A stretch of DNA of 64,000 nucleotides. Source: Ursus arctos (taxonomy: Eukaryota > Chordata > Mammalia > Carnivora > Ursidae). The translations under genes were made by a program, and so were the position numbers. Position 1 is the first letter of the stretch. Every line of letters starts with the position of its first letter. The notes under the pieces are model-generated. The model made no database searches. It saw only the letters and a program-made list of their open reading frames with translations, and had not been told where the DNA came from. The DNA lies in assembly GCF_023065955.2 (NCBI RefSeq), contig NW_026623008.1, forward strand, positions 26,129,001 to 26,193,000, in the 5' to 3' direction. Below are positions 32,925 to 45,060 of the stretch, piece after piece.

Positions 32925-34240
32925 AAACCCTTTTTATTCTGTTTCATAATTTGATATTAATATAGAATATAAAATATAGCTTGGTACAGTGAAACTGCAT
33001 TTGCCTGTTACCCAGCTTTGACAGCTAAACAGTTCTCAACATTTTGCTATTACCCAACTTCTTTTTTTTTTTTTGGTCCAAATAATATTAAAGAAATCTC
33101 AGACATAACATCATTTAATCTATACATACTTATGCATGTATTTCTAATAAGTAAGAATTAAAACTAAACAACTCCAGTACCATACCTAGTAAGGTTGAGA
33201 TTTCCTTAATCCAGTCTGTGTTCAGATTTCTTTGATTCTTTAAATGGTAGTTTTTGTTTTGTTTTTTTGTAGTTGGTTTGTTTAAATCACTATCCAAATA
33301 AGATTTACCGTTTTATTTGGTTTATCTGCCTCTTAAATTTCTCTTAACTTCAGCGGTTGCCCTCCCTACTGTGTACACCCTGCACTTTTTCCCATGCTAT
33401 TTCTTTGTTGAAAAAACTAGGTCATTTGTTCAGGAGAATTTCCCACATTCTGGATTTGGCTACTTGAATACTTGTGGTGTTTTAACATGTTCAATTACCC
33501 TTCATATTTCCCACAAATTAGTAGTTACATATAGAGCAGTGGTTCTCAACTTTGGCTGAAACTTGAGAATTACCTGGAGAGCTTTTAAGTATCCTGATTC
33601 TCAGGTTACATTTCAGATTAGTGAAATCAGAATTCATGGGTGGATTCTAGGCATCGATATTTTAAAAAATTTCCCAAGTGATTTAGTCTGTAGCCAAGAT
33701 TGAGAACTTGAATTGGTAGAGCTTTATGAGATTTAAGTTCAGTTTCTTTAAGAAAGAAGAATGCATGAATAGAGTGATATATAACTTATTTCCAATCAGT
33801 TTTAATAATAAAAAGGTGTGCTGTTTAATAATTACAGTGGGGTAATAGCCATAAGCTGGGATTGTCCTGGACAAATTAGGATATATAGTCATCCTATTAG
33901 ATGATGCTAGTAGATGGTGAATTATTCCAGGAGGCACACTTTTAAGTGATACTAAAATTGATCAATTTACGTTCTGCCAGTGGAATCTAAACATTATAGT
34001 TTCTTAGCATCTCACCTAATGAATTTATCAGCCATAGATGATTGTTTCCTAAATCTATGATTTCATCAGAATAGTGATTTTTTTTTTTTATCATTTCTTC
34101 TGTTATTCACTGGAATTCTTCCATAAAGAATTTCTTCATCAGTTATTTGGTTACCCTGTAATATTTGTACAGGAAAAACAGAGTAAATGCTTATTTTTCT
34201 CCTTTATTTATCAACTTTCAGAAGAATGAATTGATGCCAT
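32925..34240 (-). mobile_element. Old L1M, antisense
   Basis: Carries the antisense L1M block with 'aatttcccacattctgg' (33,436) and 'ttttaacatgttcaatta', continuing past a hAT insertion (33,537-33,710). The same stretch of element recurs at 45,060-46,760. Confidence 0.6.
33537..33710. mobile_element. Non-autonomous hAT (Charlie-type MITE)
   Basis: Near-palindromic 174-bp element with inverted ends CAGTGGTTCTCAACTTTGG (33,537) and CCAAGATTGAGAACTTG (33,694-33,710), inserted in the antisense L1M. No coding capacity. Confidence 0.75.
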
Positions 34241-34380
34241 AGCAAATCCTAATGGTGAGGCTTGGGAGGTGATACCATTATGAACACATAGATTTTAATA
34301 TGTTTGATATGTTTAAATGTATTGTGGTCAGTATCCTTTTTGATGTTTGAATTTGTCATATTTTTTATTAATGGCTATCT

Positions 34381-34767
34381 GTGTTAGTATCCTAAGGCTG
34401 CCATAACAAATTACTGCCAATTTGGTGGCTTAATATAGCAGAAATTTATTCTGTCTCAGTTCTGGATGCTGGATGTCTGATACCAAGGTGTCAGCTTTTG
34501 GAAAGATTCTGGAAGCTTCTGTGAGTTGATTTATATTCCTTGAATTGTGGCAGCAGAACTCCAGTCTGGCTCCCTCTTCACATGGCCTTCTGTGTTTTCT
34601 TTTCTGTCTCTTTTAAGGATATCTTCATTGTATTTAAGGTCCAGCCTAATCCTGGATGATCTGATCTCAAGATCTTTACCTTAAATACATCTGCAAGGAC
34701 CTCTTCTCACATTCTGAGTTTCTGGGTGCACATGTCTTTTAGGGGCCACAATTCAAGCCACTACAGT
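34381..34767 (-). repeat. MLT1-type LTR (3' LTR of the element)
   Basis: In antisense order it begins TGTGTTAGTATCCTAAGG and ends in a 'gccactaca' terminus. It differs clearly from its partner at 36,431, consistent with great age. Confidence 0.7.
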
Positions 34768-36149
34768 CCACCCTCTTGTCCCTCAAACTTGACACCCATC
34801 ACATATGCAAAATACATTCATCTCTATCCCAACATCCCCCAAAGTCTCAACCCATTATAGCATGAATTCTTAAGCCTTAAATCTCATCTAAATATTATCA
34901 GCTCAAAAACAGCCAAATCTTAGCATCTAAATCATCTACACAAGATATGAGTGTGATTCTGGGTATGACCCATCTCAGGTAAAATTCCTCTTCATCTGTT
35001 TCTCTGTGAAACCAGAAAACAAATTTTCTGCTTTCAACATACAATCCTGGGTCAGGCCTAGGATAGATATTCCCATTCCAAAAGGAAGGAAATGGAAGGA
35101 ATAAAGGGATCACTGGTCCCAGTTAAGTTCAAAACTCAGCAGGACCAGTTTCCTTAGATTTCAAGACCTGAGAAGAACTCTCTGTGGTTCGATCCTCTGT
35201 CCTCTGGGTTTATTGAAGCACTGTAGACCCCTGCTTTGAGCCTACTTCTTTGGCTTCTACTTCTGTGTACCTTTCTTTTTCTTGAAGGGTAGCACATGTT
35301 CACATATGAGTAGCTTTATTAGCTCTTTCCTGCTGATAGAATTCCAGAAGTCAGATTTTTTTCATTTTTGTCTAGTCTGTGTTCTCTGAAGTGTAGCCTT
35401 ACAGTGTTTTTGTTGGTATAATATGTTCACAAACCTTGAGTCTCCTCTATATGTAAAGGGGATCCATACAATTAGACAAGAGGGTTCTTCAGAGATCCTG
35501 GATAACCCCATTTTATTCCTGACTTAAATTGAGGTGACTGATTGGACCCATGAGTCATACGTCTAATATCTTCAGCAAATAGTTGTCCAGCTACACCCTT
35601 GGCCCTTTCCCTAGAGCACATTTTTCTAATAGTGAATTCCATAATTTTAGCATCCTCTGCCATCTGGATGGGCTGAGAACCTCCCAAATCATCAAGAGTT
35701 GTTTCCTTTTTGCTTAATATTTCCTCAATTTATCTCTCTCCGCTCACTTTTTACTCTTAGCAGCAAGAAGAAGCTAGGTTGTACTTTCAACACTTTGCTT
35801 AGAAATCTTAGTAAATATCTAAGTTCATTGCTTCCAAGTTCTGCTTCCTACCCAGTGTAGAACACAATTCAGTCAAGTTTTCTGCTACTTTATAACAACG
35901 ATCACCTTCCCAATAAGGTATTCCTCATTTCCTTCTGACATCTCACCAGAAACATCTTTAACATTCAGATTTTCTCAACATTTTATTCATGGTATGTGTA
36001 TTTTTTAAGATGTTAAAAGTTTTCTCTTCTTTGTTCCTCACTTCCTTGTGAAACTTCACTAGAATTGCCTTTAATATCTGTATTTGTACCAACTATCTCT
36101 TGAAAGCAATCTAGATTTTTTCTATCTGGGTTTTTTTTGTTGTTGTTTC

Positions 36150-36284
36150 TGTTTTTTTTTTTTTAAGTAGGCCCTGTGCCTGGTATGGAACCCAACCCGG
36201 GGCTTGAACTCATGATCCTGAGATAAAGACCTGAGCTAAGATCAAGAGTTGGATGTTTAACTGACTGAGCCACCCAGGCACCTC
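36150..36284 (-). mobile_element. Short SINEC inside MaLR
   Basis: 'aagtaggccctgtgcctgg' to 'gagccacccaggcacctccc'. Confidence 0.78.
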
Positions 36285-36430
36285 CCCTTTTTTTTTTGAT
36301 AGTTGACATATTGCCTCAGTCATGCTTCTTAAAATTCATCTAGTGTCTACTCATTATCCAATTCCAAATCTACTTCTTCATTTTTAGGTATTTATTACAG
36401 CAACGTACCATTTCCAAGTACCAAAATCTG

Positions 36431-36845
36431 TATTAGTCTCCTAGGTTTGCCGTAAGAAATCACTACAAACTTGGTGGCTTAAAACAACAAATTTATTCTC
36501 TCACAGTTCTGGAGGATAGAAGGGGTCAGCAGGGCCATCCTCTCTCTGAAGGCTCTGGGAAAGAACCTTTTTATTCTCTTTCAGCTTCTGGTGGCCTTAG
36601 GTGTTCTTTGATTTGTGGCAGCATTAACTCCAGTTTTTACCTCTGTTTTCACCTGGCCTTCTCTCTCTGTTTTTGTCTCTTCTAAGGACAGTCTTCATTG
36701 GATTTAGGGCCTACCCTAATCCAGGGTCATCTCATTTCAAGATCCTTGCACTAATTACATCTGCAAAGAAGTTTCATTCCAAAAAGATCAGATTCTGAGT
36801 ATCTGGGAGGACATATCTTTGGGGGCCACAGTTCAGCCTACAACA
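36431..36845 (-). repeat. MLT1-type LTR (5' LTR of the element)
   Basis: Begins TGTATTAGTCTCCTAGG and ends 'cagcctacaaca' in + orientation. It contains the 'ggtggcttaaaacaacaaa' block typical of antisense MLT1. Confidence 0.7.
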
Positions 36846-37025
36846 AGGTCTTTAACATTAGCATTTGAATGTTTAAAAAAAATTATATTAAAAGTTACCT
36901 TAAATTTTTTTAATGTGCTAAAATATACATGACATAGAATTTACCATTTTGGTTATTAAAAGTGTATAAATCAGTGGCATTAAGTACATTTTGATAGTGT
37001 TGTGCAAGTATTACCACTGTCTGTC

Positions 37026-37216
37026 TTTTTTTTTTTTTTTTTTAGGATTTATTTTAGAGAGAGGGTGTGGGGGAGGGACAGAAGGCGAGGGAGAGAGAGA
37101 GAATCTCAAGCCTGCTCTGTGTGCTGAGCTCAAGCCTGACTCAGGGCTCCATCTCATGACTCTGAGATAAGACCAAGAGTTGGACGCTCAACCACCAGAG
37201 CCACCCAGGTGCTCCT
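37026..37216 (-). mobile_element. SINEC inside L1
   Basis: Target TACCACTGTCT at 37,012 and 37,215. Confidence 0.88.
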
Positions 37217-37814
37217 ACCACTGTCTTTTTCACCCCAGACAGAAAGTCTGTCCACGTTAAGGAGTAACTCCCAATTGTTCTTCCCTCCAGCCTTTGTTAT
37301 GATTTAATTTACTTTATATCTCAATGAATTTGCCTATTCTATATATTTCATATAAGTGGAATCATACAATATTTGACCTTTGGTGTCTGGCTTATTTCAC
37401 TGAGCATAGTATATCAGAACTTCATTCTTTTTTATGCCTGAGTAATAGTTTATTGTATGTATATAACACATTTTATTTATCCTTTCATTTGTTGATGGAC
37501 ACAGGTGGTTTTTATCTTTTGGCTGTTATGAAAAATGTTGCTATAAACAGTGCCGTACAAGTATCTGAGTCTCTGTTTTCACTTCTTTTGGGTATATGCC
37601 TAGAAATGGATTTGCTGGGATAAATGGGATTTTTACGTTTATCTTTTTGAGGAATCCCCAGACTGTTTTCCACAGAAGTGCACTAGCAGTGCACGAGGAT
37701 TCCAGTTTCTCCATATCCTCTCTAACTCTTGTTCTTTTTATTCTTTCTTCTTCTTTTTTTTTGATAATAGCTGTCCTAGTGGGTGTGAAGCATTGTGGTT
37801 TTGATTTGTTTTGT

Positions 37815-38028
37815 TTTTTTTTTAAAGATTTTATTTATTTATTTGACAGAGAGAGAGACAGCCAGCGAGAGAGGGAACACAAGCAGGGGGAGTGGGAGAG
37901 GAAGAAGCAGGCTCCCAGAGGATCAGGGAGCCCAATGCGGGGCTCGATGTGGGGCTCGATCCCAGGACCCTGGGATCACGCCCTGAGCCAAAGGCAGATG
38001 CTTAACGACTGAGCCAACCAGGCGCCCC
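37815..38028 (-). mobile_element. SINEC inside L1, with internal repeat
   Basis: 'ggggctcgat' occurs twice in tandem (37,939 and 37,952), a small duplication in the body. Confidence 0.88.
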
Positions 38029-38594
38029 TGTATTTTTTTTTGATGACTAATGATGTTGAGTATCTGTTCTTGTGCTTATTGGCCATTTGTATATCTTCCT
38101 TGGAGACGTGTATTTAAATCCTTTGCCCTTTTTTAATTGGGTTGTCTTTTTGTTATTGAGTTATAGAAGTTCTTTATATATTCTGGATATTAAACTCTGA
38201 TCAGATATGTGATTTACAAATATTTTTTCCCATTCTGGGGGTTTTCTTTTCATTCTTGATAGTGTCCCTTGATCCACAAAGGTTTTCAGTTTTGATGAAG
38301 TCTAATTTGTTTATTTTCCTTTTGTAACTTGTGCTTTTGTTTTCAATTTAAGAAACCATTGCCAAATCTAAGATGATGTAGTTTTTCCCATATGAAGAAA
38401 TCTAAGAGTTTTGTAGTTCAACTCTTTAATTTAGCTCTCCAATCTATTTAAAGTTAATTTTTGTTTATGGTGTAATGTATGTGTACAGTTTTGTTGTTTT
38501 GCATGTGGATATCCAGTTTTTCCAGCACCATATGTTGAAGTCTGTTCTTTTCCCATTGAATGATCTTGGCACGCTTGTCAAAAATCAGTTGGCC

Positions 38595-38972
38595 CTTGTA
38601 TCACTTTGGGCGCTATAACAAACTAGCATAGACTGGGTGACTTAAACCATAGGAGTTTCTTTCTAATTTCTGGAGGTTGGGGAGTCTTAAGATCGAGGTG
38701 CTGGCAAGGTAGATTTCATTTGGCTTGTTGGCAGCTGCCATTTTTGCTTTGTGCCCTCATAATCTCTTCTTTGTGTGTTCTCAGACAGGGATTGAGCGAG
38801 CTCCCTGGTGTCTCTTTTTAGAAGGTCACTAAACCCATCATGAGAGTCCTACCCTCATGACCTCACCTAACACTAGTTACCTCCCAAAGAGCTCATCTTT
38901 AAATGTCATAACATTGGGATTTCAGTCTTCAACATATGAATTTTGGGGACACAAATAATCAGTCCATAACAA
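38595..38972 (-). repeat. MaLR LTR (MST/MLT1 type) inside the L1
   Basis: Antisense LTR of the 'gactgggtgacttaaacc' / 'caacatatgaattttgggg' kind, splitting the L1 ORF2 copy. L1 sequence resumes at about 38,975. Confidence 0.65.
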
Positions 38973-39334
38973 CCATATATGTAAGAGCTTATTTTTTGGA
39001 TTCTCTGTTTTTTTCCATTGGTCTGTATGTCTCCTTGTGCCTGTACTACACTGTTTTGATTAGTGTAGCTTTGTAGAAGTTTGAAATTGAAAAGTGTGAG
39101 TCCTTCAACTTTGTTTTCCCTTTTCAAGATTGTTTTGGCTATTTGGCATCCCTTAAAATTCTACATGAAATTCAGGATTTTTTTCCTATTGCTACAAAAA
39201 AATGCCACTGGGATTTTGTTAGGAATTGAATTGAATTTGTAAATCTCTTGGGTACTATTGTCATCCTGATACGATTAAGTCTTCCAATCAATGAATGCAC
39301 GGTGTCTTTCTTTTTATCTATGTCCTTTAATTTT

Positions 39335-39436
39335 TTTTTTTTAATTAAGTAAACTTTACCCCCAACTTGGGCCTAGAACTCATGACCCTGATATCAGGAG
39401 TGCCATGCTCTGCTGACTAAGCCAGCCAGGTGCCCC
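39335..39436 (-). mobile_element. Short SINEC inside L1
   Basis: Target GTCCTTTAA at 39,324 and 39,437. Confidence 0.82.
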
Positions 39437-40259
39437 TGTCCTTTAAAGTTTCGTTTAGCAGTATTTTGTCCAGGTCTCAGTGTACAAGTCTTGTAGCTCC
39501 TTGGTTAAATTTTTCCTAAATATCAGTGTAATACACTGTATTAATAGAATGAAAAAAAGACCCCACATGATCATCTCAGTTGATGTAGAAGAAAACATTT
39601 GAAAAACTCCCATCAGACTTTCATTAATAAATTAGGAATAGAAGGGAACTTCCTCAATATGATAAAAGCTATATATGAAAAATCGTAGCTAACATCATAT
39701 TTGATGGTAAAAGACTGCAGGCCTTCCCCCTAAGATCAGGAATAAGGTAAGGAGGTCCTCTTTTGGTACTTCTAATCAATGTTACTTGAAGTTGCAGCCA
39801 GAGCAGTTAGGCAAGATAGAAAAGGCATCCAGATTGGAAGGAAAGAAGTAAAACTCTTACTGCAGATGTCATGATTGTATATATAGAAAGTCTTACAAAT
39901 ACACCAACCTCCCGCCTCCCCACAGACCCTGTGAGAGGTAGTAAATTCAGCAGAGTTCAAGATAAAAAAAAAAACCACACAAAAATCAGTTGTATTTCTA
40001 CACACTAGCAATGAAATCCTGAAAGGAAATCAAGAAAATTACTTCGGTTACATTAGCGTCAATCTGTATTCTTTTGATTTAACTCCAGTAGCCCTTGAAA
40101 GTTTATTCCCTTTTTGGTCAAAAAGATGTGCCTAGGCTCATGCTTTATGGTACTGTCTCAGACTTGGAATTAACTCCCAAGAAGCCTGGGTACCTTTCAC
40201 CAGGAAGGTTACAGACTATAGTTTGAACTGAGATAAACTTTTTGAAATTAGACTTTTTT

Positions 40260-41330
40260 GAGACTCTTATTGCTTGTGTTTTTCACTTACTCCTAACTCA
40301 CATCTGGCTTTTCCTTCTGTTTCCCCACTGAAATTCTCTTTAAGATCACTGAAATGACCTAATAATTTCCAAGTCTACCGGATGCTTTTCAGAGCTAGCT
40401 TTTATTTGATTTCTCTTAGATATCTGACCCTATTGCCTGTTCCCTCCTTGAAACTTCTCCCTTATTTATAAGATGGCATTCTCATGGTTCTTTTCTGGAA
40501 TTGCTTCTTTTTGGTCATCTTTGACTCTTTTTGCATGCCCAGTAAGTGTTGTTTCCTTGGCCTGTGTTTTTCTTGGGTAATCTCCTACAGTAGTTTTAAA
40601 ACTACCCATTAAATACATTGTGATTTCCTTTCTACTTCTGTGCTTCTTTTTGTGTGTGTGTCTAAAACTCAAAATCTGTATTTCCAGATGTATAATTTGA
40701 CTTGTATTGTACTGTCTAGCAGATATTGCTAATTCAGTGTGGCTAAAATGGACTCTCTATTCCTCTTGTAAGTACTTGCTTTCACAAACAGCGCCCCATT
40801 CCTTCTCTCCCTGTTTTTCTTTCTGTATTCTTTTAGTTATTGTCTTCTAGTCACCCAAGTTAGAAACCTCAGAGTCATCTTGCTTCTTCTCTTTCCCTGA
40901 TCATTCCAGTTTTAATTGGTGAATCTTATTGAGATTACCTCAGATATGATTTTTAAGATTTTATTGCTACTGATACCAGCCTAGTTATGGTACTCGTTTT
41001 GTTTGCTTTCTCTTACTTTCCTTGCCTTTAAAATAAAACTTTTCTCCCCCTCTCCCCCCGCCCATTGTTTCCTCTCCTGTTCATTCTATATACCGGAGAC
41101 TGATTTATCTTCAGAAATGAAAATCTGTTCATCAATATGGTAACAATTTGGCTCTCTTAATAATAATTCAGATTCTCTTCCTGTGGCAAGAAGCAAGTTG
41201 CATCACAGCTCTGACTCTCCTCTTAGAAATGTACTTTTCCTTCATGGGAGAGGTTTTTTCTGATTGACTTTGCTACTGCCATGCTAGCCTTGGTGGGGGT
41301 CCTGCTTGGCCCTGCAGCCTGAATGTAGAG
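40260..41330 (+). mobile_element. Probable L2, sense
   Basis: Diverged copy suggested by 'aacctcagagtcatcttgc' (40,865) and 'cctgtggcaagaagcaag' (41,180), in the order expected for L2. Confidence 0.45.
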
Positions 41331-41384
41331 ATAGAATCTTTGCTTAATTCCACCCAGCACAGTTGAGACCAGGTTGTGCCTTTT

Positions 41385-41589
41385 TTTTTTTTTTCTTTTT
41401 AAAGATTTTATTTATTTGACAGAGAGAGAGACAGCCAGTGAGAGAGGGAACACAAGCCGGGGGAATGGGAGGGGAAGAAGCAGGCTCCCAGGGGAGGCGG
41501 GAGCCTGATGCGGGGCTCAATCCCAGGACCTTGGGATCACGCCCTGAGCCGAAGGCAGATACTTAACGACTGAGCCACCCAGGTGCCTC
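41385..41589 (-). mobile_element. SINEC
   Basis: Target AGGTTGTG at 41,371 and 41,591. Confidence 0.88.
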
Positions 41590-41600
41590 TAGGTTGTGAC

Positions 41601-41698
41601 TTTTAAGATTTTTCTCTACACTCAGTGTGGAGCTTGAACTTAAAACCTTGAGATCAAGAGTTACATGCTCTGCTGACTAACCAAATCAGATGCTCCCC
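41601..41698 (-). mobile_element. Short SINEC
   Basis: Target AGGTT(GTG/ATA)ACTTTTAA at 41,591 and 41,699, the same site used by the SINE before it. Confidence 0.8.
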
Positions 41699-41799
41699 AG
41701 GTTATAACTTTTAAACAAGACTTTATTAAAAGTTGATTGTAGTAGGAGGTTTTAAAAGTTGAGCATAGTAGGAGGGAATTACAAAACCAACACAATAGT

Positions 41800-42140
41800 C
41801 CACCCTGCCCCAAATCTGTGGTTTTGCTTTCTGTGGTTTCAGTTACCCACAGTCAACCGCGGTCCATCCGGAAGCAGATGATCCTCCTTCTGATGTATTG
41901 TCAGGAAGTCAGTAGTAGCTTAACGCTGTTACAATGCCTAGGTTGTTCATCTCATTTCATCTCTTTCACATAGGCATTTGATCATCTCATATCAACACAA
42001 GAAGGGTGAATACAGTACTATATTTTGAGAGACCACATTCACTTAACTTTTATTACAGTATAGTGCTATAATTGTTCTATTATTGGTGTTAGTCTCTTAC
42101 TGTGCCTAAGTTATACATTCAGCTTTATCATATGTATGTG
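41800..42140. mobile_element. Tigger-like DNA transposon fragment
   Basis: 'gttacccacagtcaaccgcg' (41,843) followed by 'acagtatagtgctataattg' (42,055) is the Tigger-family terminal pattern. Confidence 0.6.
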
Positions 42141-42211
42141 TAATTGGTCCTTGAATAACATTGGGGTTAGGCGCACTGGTCCCCTCACAGTCAAAAATCT
42201 GCCTCTGGCTT

Positions 42212-42636
42212 TTTAAAAAATATTAATTAATTAATGATTTTATTTATTTGATGGAGAGTGGGAGAGAGCAAGAAAGCACAAGCATGGGGCGCCTGGGTGG
42301 CACAGCGGTTAAGCGCCTGCCTTCAGCTCAGGGCGTGATCCCAGCATTATGGGATCGAGCCCCACCTCAGGCTCCTCTGCTGGGAGCCTGCGTCTTCCTC
42401 TCCCACTCCCCCTGCTTGTGTTCCCTCTCTCGCTGGCTGTCTCTATCTCTGTCAAATAAATAAATAAAATCTTAAAAAAAAAAAAGAAAGCACAAGCAGG
42501 GGGAATAGCAGAGGGAGAGGGAGAAGCAGGGTCCCCACTGAGCAGGGAGCCCAATGTAGGGCTCAATCCCAGGACCCCAGGATCATGACCTGAGCCAAAG
42601 GCAGATGCTTAACCGACTGAGCAACCCAGATGCCCC
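42212..42636 (-). mobile_element. Outer SINEC of a nest in the Tigger element
   Basis: Own parts 42,212-42,269 and 42,499-42,636. Confidence 0.82.
42285..42484 (+). mobile_element. Inner SINEC, little diverged
   Basis: 15-bp duplication AAGAAAGCACAAGCA at 42,270-42,284 and about 42,484-42,498. The target is host-SINE sequence. Confidence 0.92.
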
Positions 42637-42742
42637 TTATTTATTTATTTTTAAGTAATCTCTACACCCAGTGTGGGGCTTGAACTCACAACCCCAAGAT
42701 CAAGAGTCTCATGCTTTTCCGACTGAGGCAGCCAGGTACCCC
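42637..42742 (-). mobile_element. Short SINEC
   Basis: 'aagtaatctctacacccagt' to 'gaggcagccaggtacccct'. Confidence 0.8.
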
Positions 42743-42901
42743 TGCCTATAACTTTTGACTCCCCTAAAACTTAATTACTAATACCCTACTGTTGACTGGA
42801 AGTCTTACTGATAACATAAACAGTTGATTAACACGTATTTTGTATGTTATACGTATTATGTATTATACAGTTAACAATAAAGTAAGCTAGAGAAAAGAAA
42901 A

Positions 42902-43116
42902 TATGTGTATATATTTTTTAGAGAGCGAGAGACTGTGAGAGGTGGGGGGAGGGGTGGGGAGAGGGGTAGAGGGAGAAGGAGAGAATCTTAAACAGGCTCC
43001 ATGCCCAGTGTGGAGCTCAGAGCCTGACACAGCTCTCCATTGCACGACCCTGAGATCATGACCCGAGCAGAAATCAAGAGTCAGTCGCTCAACTGGCTGA
43101 GCCACCCAGGCGCCCC
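42902..43116 (-). mobile_element. SINEC in the Tigger element
   Basis: Duplication GAAAAGAAAA at 42,892 and 43,117. Confidence 0.88.
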
Positions 43117-43302
43117 GAAAAGAAAATTTTTAGAAAATCATAAGGTAGAGAGAATACATTTGCAGTACTGTACTGTATTTATTGAAAAAGTGTATAAGTG
43201 TACCTGTGCAGTTCATACCCGTGTTGCTCAAGGGTCAACTGTACTACCCTTAATAGCTATTTCCAAAATTTTAAAACAAAGTATACAAGAGGAAAAAGAA
43301 AT

Positions 43303-43430
43303 GGTGCACCCGGCTGACTCAGTCGGAAGAGCATGTGACTCTTGATCTTGGGGTTGTGGGTTTGAGCCTTATGTGAAGTGTGGAGTTTACTTAAATAAAT
43401 AAAAACTTAAAGAAAAAAGAAAAAAAAAAA
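43303..43430 (+). mobile_element. Short SINEC
   Basis: 'ggtgcacccggctgactcag', A-rich tail with G interruptions. Confidence 0.8.
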
Positions 43431-43789
43431 GCATCATTCCCGAGAAGGAATTAATAGGACGGGAAAGCTTATTATGTTGGTAACAGTTTCTTTATATGTA
43501 TTTGTTCAGGTTTAACTTTCCACAAAGAGTTTGAGGTAGTTTACAAAAAGATAAAGATTAAAAGAATTAAGGACCATGGTAAAGGAAAATACAGATGTGA
43601 TAACTCTAATGTTGTGACTGATCAGAGAATATGATTAAGTATGTCCCGTTATCATGTAGAGCAAACATTACTGCATCTGTGAAGAAACAGCATATTCTAG
43701 CACTGACCCTAAAAGTAGGTTCAGATGTGACTCCAGTAGGAGACACTGAGTAATGTACTGAACATTGTCTTCAGTAACATTTTCTTTTT

Positions 43790-44010
43790 AACAGAAGAAA
43801 GTCTCAATTCCTCATCTATAGGTTTTTGTATAAGCATGTCTTTCTTTTGGGTAAATAATTAGGAGTGGGATTTCTGGGTAATGTAAGTTTTCTTGTGTTT
43901 TGAGTTATTTATGTATTTTGGATACAAATCCTTTATTAGATGTGTGTTTTGTGAATATTTTCTAGTCTGTGGCTCATCTTCATTTTCTTAACATTGTTTT
44001 TCAAAGAGCA
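43790..44010 (-). mobile_element. L1 ORF2 fragment, antisense
   Basis: 'gagttatttatgtattttgg' and 'tttattagatgtgtgttttg' are the antisense form of the ORF2 3' region also seen at 12,650 and 38,160. Confidence 0.6.
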
Positions 44011-45060
44011 GAAATTGAGATTGAGGCTGTGAACACACACACACATATACAGACACAAATTTAATTTTGTGGGAATCAGCAGATAGATAGCAGCAGGGGA
44101 CCCAGGAGAAAACATATCTTGGTGATTCGTTTTTAATTAGCAATATACTTCAGAATCCCCTGAGGGAATTCTATCCCTGCTCCTTTACAGTACACAAATG
44201 TCTAATCCCTGTCTGTCCAGACCTTCTGAAATAGATTAGGTGGAGGATTGCCGAGTAGGAACCACTATCATAGTAAGTTTTGGCCTTGGTCCTTACCATT
44301 AACATGGTTTTTGTTTCCTTACAGATAAAATAGAAATAAAGATCTACTTAGTAGGTTTCAGTAGGTTAGTGCACAGGAAGTTCTAGCATACACTAGGGGG
44401 TGATTTCTACAAGCAAAGGGGAGAAATTGGGGAGTGTCATGGTAGCCTTGGAAGTCATTGTTGGGAAGTGAATGTGAACATTACCTTTTTCTTGCCTTCC
44501 ATTCTGTGTGACACTTGAATTATTTAAGAAGCAAATGTTTGCTCCAATTATTCCTTTCATTCAACCCTTTTGTTCCCCTGAAATTGACTATGTTTTTTCT
44601 TGAATTCCATTATATCATTGTAACTTTCTTGCTTTTTTGTATCATCTTCATATGATTTTTCATAGAATTTATGTCAGAGTTGACATATTTCTCTAAAGAT
44701 AGTTACAGAAAATATGCATGCTTACCATCCTTCAGTTTTTCTTCATGTTTGATGTCTTAACGTATAAGAGAAGTAGATATTCTCCTCACTGTTATTTTTA
44801 TATATGGAAAATAAATTTTAATGAAGCAGTATATGATCATTATGAACAAGAAGAAAAGGGTGTTGTATCTAGTAACAAAGGAAGATTTGCTTTATTTGTT
44901 TAGTTGTCATTTGTTGGAAGAAAAGAATACAGAAAGGCCCCAAAATAGTTATTTTCAGGGTTGTTGTAAGTGACAAGTTATATAGAAAAAAAGCTGCTTG
45001 TTTTGTGTGAGGAGTACAACTCTGTTTTTAAGAGGTTTCTAATAGATTACTTTTTTAAAG
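44010..45060. other. Intronic sequence with a CA tract
   Basis: Contains (CA)n at 44,031-44,046. 'cagaatcccctgagggaatt' near 44,152 hints at a hAT MITE relic. No gene is visible. Confidence 0.35.

Larger units (their letters stand above)
34381..36845 (-). mobile_element. Complete MaLR (MLT1-type) element, LTR-internal-LTR
   Basis: Two antisense MLT1-like LTRs bracket about 1.66 kb of MaLR internal sequence. Each starts TGTRTTAGTmTCCTA with a TGCC block and carries a 'cagttctgga' block (34,381-34,767 and 36,431-36,845). The internal part has the typical 'CCACCCTCTTGTCCCTC' junction and ends in 'ACCAAAATC|TGTATTAG'. MaLR elements are non-autonomous relatives of ERVL and usually carry no intact retroviral genes; I see none. 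One SINE (36,150-36,284) has inserted into the internal part. Many copies are solo LTRs, so a two-LTR copy is less common. Confidence 0.75.
36895..40055 (-). mobile_element. Antisense L1 with inverted 5' segment (twin priming)
   Basis: From 36,895 to 39,525 the + strand reads as reverse complement of L1, from the 3' end into ORF2. At 39,526 orientation flips: 39,526-40,055 reads as sense ORF2, from the 'atgatcatctcagttgatg' region to just before the point where the antisense part begins. That is the structure made by twin priming during L1 insertion. It is interrupted by SINEs (37,026-37,216; 37,815-38,028; 39,335-39,436) and an LTR (38,595-38,972). Both segments are full of stops and indels. 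Confidence 0.75.
42141..43243. mobile_element. Tigger/mariner-type element split by four SINEs
   Basis: Inverted ends TTGGTCCTTGAATAAC (42,144) and TTGCTCAAGGGTCAACT (43,224-43,240) with TA at both borders. Internal 'gttgactggaagtcttactg' and 'aataaagtaagctagagaaa' are typical. About half of its length is inserted SINE. Confidence 0.65.

Noticed and set aside
37596..38012. 138-codon + frame
   Set aside because: Runs from antisense L1 into an antisense SINE; a chimera of repeats.
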